From the NCBI GenBank assembly GCA_030641695.1, contig DAOWGY010000321.1, forward strand, positions 1-14,378: a stretch of DNA of 14,378 bases. Reading direction: 5' to 3'. This DNA is from Gammaproteobacteria bacterium (GTDB taxonomy: Bacteria > Pseudomonadota > Gammaproteobacteria > Steroidobacterales > Woeseiaceae). Below are positions 12,909-14,378 of the stretch, piece by piece; within the stretch, counting starts at the first letter, position 1, and each line of letters begins with the position of its first letter. A program made the translations under genes and the position numbers. The notes under the pieces are model-generated. The model ran no database searches and was not told the origin of the DNA. It saw only the letters and a list, made by a program, of their open reading frames with translations.

Positions 12909-14378
12909 TTATTTCCCGAGCACGTCTTTCGCGGTAGCAACCACGTTATCGACGGTAAAACCGAAGTGTTCGAAAAGTTCTCCGGCAGGCGCCGATTCGC
13001 CGAAGCGGTCGATGCCAATGACTTTGCCGCCAGATCCCGCATAGCGCCACCAGGTCTCGGTGGCGCCTGCCTCGACCACGACTCTCGCGATCACACCGAC
13101 CGGCAACACCTGTTGCCGGTAATCATCATCCTGCGCATCGAAAACACTCGTGCAGGGCATGGATACGACCCTCGCGCCGACACCTTCGCCGGCGAGTTGC
13201 TCCGCCGCCGCGACGGCGAGCGCGATTTCCGAACCTGTTGCGATCAGGATGACGTCGGGGTCGCCGGCAGCATCCTTCAACACATATCCGCCGCGCGCAA
13301 TGGCGGCGACCTGCCCTTCATCGCGAGGCTGGTGTGGCACGCCTTGCCTGGTCAGGACGAGACTCGTCGGCCCATTGCGGCGCTCGATTGCGTCGCGCCA
13401 CGCGACGGCCGTCTCAACCGTATCGCAGGGTCGCCAGACGCGCATGTTGGGCATGATGCGCAATGAGGCTACCTGCTCCACCGGCTGATGCGTGGGCCCA
13501 TCCTCGCCGAGACCGATGGAATCGTGCGTGTACACCTGGATGTTCTGGATCTTCATGAGTGCGGCCATACGAAGTGCATTGCGCGCGTAATCCGAGAACA
13601 CGAGGAACGTGCCCGAGTACGGAATGATGCCGCCATGCAGCGCCATACCATTACAGATCGCGGTCATTCCGAACTCGCGGACGCCGAAGTAAATGTAGTT
13701 GCCGCTCATGTCGTCGCCCGAAATAACGCTCGAGCCGGCATGTTTGGTCAGATTCGAGCCGGTCAGATCGGCAGAGCCGCCCGCAAGCTCGGGCAGTGCC
13801 GGCGCAAATGCATTCAGTGCCAAGAGCGATGCCTTGCGAGTCGCCATGGATTCGCCGGCCGCGTCGATTTCCGCGATGGCGTTGGCCGCAAATTCCGCCC
13901 AGTTGTCCGGCAACTCGCCGTTGACACGACGGCCGAACTCTTTCGCAAGATCGGGATGCGCGTTCGCATAGCCTGACAGCACTTCCGCCCAGGCACTTTC
14001 GTCCGCGGCACCGCGGGTGCGGCCGTCCCAGGCAGTCGCTATCTCGGATGGCACCTCGAATGGTGGCGACTTCCAACCTAGTTCGACCCGGGCCGCGGCG
14101 ATTTCCTCTTCACCGAGCGGCGCACCGTGCGTAGACGCCGTCCCTTGCTTGTTGGGCGCGCCGAAGCCGATGACTGTTTTGCAACAGATGAGCGAGGGCT
14201 TCTCCCGCTCGGCGGTCGCTGCGTCGATGGCAGCAGCGATCGACGCGCTGTCGTGGCCGTCCACATCGCGAATCACCTGCCAGCCATAGCTCTCGAAGCG
14301 CCGCGGTGTGTCGTCCGTAAACCAGCCCCCAACCTCACCGTCGATCGAAATATTGTTGTCGTCATAGAACGCGACCAG
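12909..14378 (-). CDS. tkt: Transketolase, C-terminal part, cut by window edge
   Basis: This thiamine-diphosphate enzyme transfers two-carbon units in the non-oxidative pentose phosphate pathway. The frame is open to the right edge (first codon at 14376-14378), giving 489 residues of a protein usually about 660-670 long; roughly the first 175 residues are missing. The visible N-side begins LVAFYDDNNISIDGEV then GWFTDDTPRRF, the end of the diphosphate-binding domain; the family usually has E where this protein has the second G of GEVGGW. Next comes the GTASTHGAPLGEEE loop (about 14100-14150). The pyrimidine domain has FGVREFGM with the TPP-activating glutamate (about 13674) and DSIGLGEDGPTHQPVEQ (about 13475-13525). 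The C-terminal domain ends at the TAA at 12909-12911. It is first in the visible tkt-gap-pgk series. Confidence 0.97.
   Translation of the reverse strand: MVAFYDDNNISIDGEVGGWFTDDTPRRFESYGWQVIRDVDGHDSASIAAAIDAATAEREKPSLICCKTVIGFGAPNKQGTASTHGAPLGEEEIAAARVELGWKSPPFEVPSEIATAWDGRTRGAADESAWAEVLSGYANAHPDLAKEFGRRVNGELPDNWAEFAANAIAEIDAAGESMATRKASLLALNAFAPALPELAGGSADLTGSNLTKHAGSSVISGDDMSGNYIYFGVREFGMTAICNGMALHGGIIPYSGTFLVFSDYARNALRMAALMKIQNIQVYTHDSIGLGEDGPTHQPVEQVASLRIMPNMRVWRPCDTVETAVAWRDAIERRNGPTSLVLTRQGVPHQPRDEGQVAAIARGGYVLKDAAGDPDVILIATGSEIALAVAAAEQLAGEGVGARVVSMPCTSVFDAQDDDYRQQVLPVGVIARVVVEAGATETWWRYAGSGGKVIGIDRFGESAPAGELFEHFGFTVDNVVATAKDVLGK

Overview
The window is a GC-rich chromosomal segment with almost no non-coding space. 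Its core is a central carbon metabolism cluster on the minus strand: transketolase (tkt), glyceraldehyde-3-phosphate dehydrogenase (gap), phosphoglycerate kinase (pgk) and pyruvate kinase (pyk). This tkt-gap-pgk-pyk order is common in Gammaproteobacteria, and the pyruvate kinase (PykA-like) and MgtE sequences also look proteobacterial. The best guess is a free-living, probably environmental gammaproteobacterium. I cannot name a genus from the sequence alone.

Layout. Bases 1-1263 (+) hold most of an MgtE-type magnesium transporter, cut at its 5' end by the window edge. Bases 1266-1363 are a compact array of hairpins that looks like a REP/BIME-type repeat, filling the gap between two convergent genes. 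Bases 1363-2574 (-) encode a patatin-like phospholipase. It is divergent from a secreted PrxQ/BCP-type peroxiredoxin (2671-3207, +), and a nearly symmetric -10 element lies between them. Bases 3211-5250 (-) are a two-gene unit: a MoxR-type AAA+ ATPase followed by a CoxE-like VWA protein. Bases 5339-7708 (-) encode a membrane-anchored penicillin-acylase-family (Ntn) hydrolase that starts 6 bp after the pyk stop. Bases 7715-9151 (-) are pyk. Bases 9265-10635 (+) encode a Tat-exported PhoX/DUF839-family protein, antiparallel and wedged between pyk and pgk. Bases 10632-12839 (-) are pgk and gap, and 12909-14378 (-) is the C-terminal part of tkt, which runs off the right edge.

How the genes work together. 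tkt, gap, pgk and pyk supply the non-oxidative pentose phosphate and lower glycolytic/gluconeogenic steps and are probably partly co-transcribed (tkt-gap-pgk). The PhoX-like gene interrupts the series, so pyk must have its own promoter; a 16-bp palindrome just upstream of pyk is a candidate operator. The acylase is probably translated from the pyk transcript. Several flanking genes act at the envelope: MgtE in the inner membrane, and an exported peroxiredoxin, acylase and PhoX-like protein. The MoxR-VWA pair is probably a chaperone-like ATPase module whose client is not next to it.

I found no mobile element with a transposase, no CRISPR array, no tRNA or rRNA, and no clear undescribed defence or biosynthetic system. 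The most interesting signals are small ones: the hairpin array at 1266-1363, the antiparallel PhoX-like insertion, the palindrome upstream of pyk, and the symmetric promoter at about 2631.
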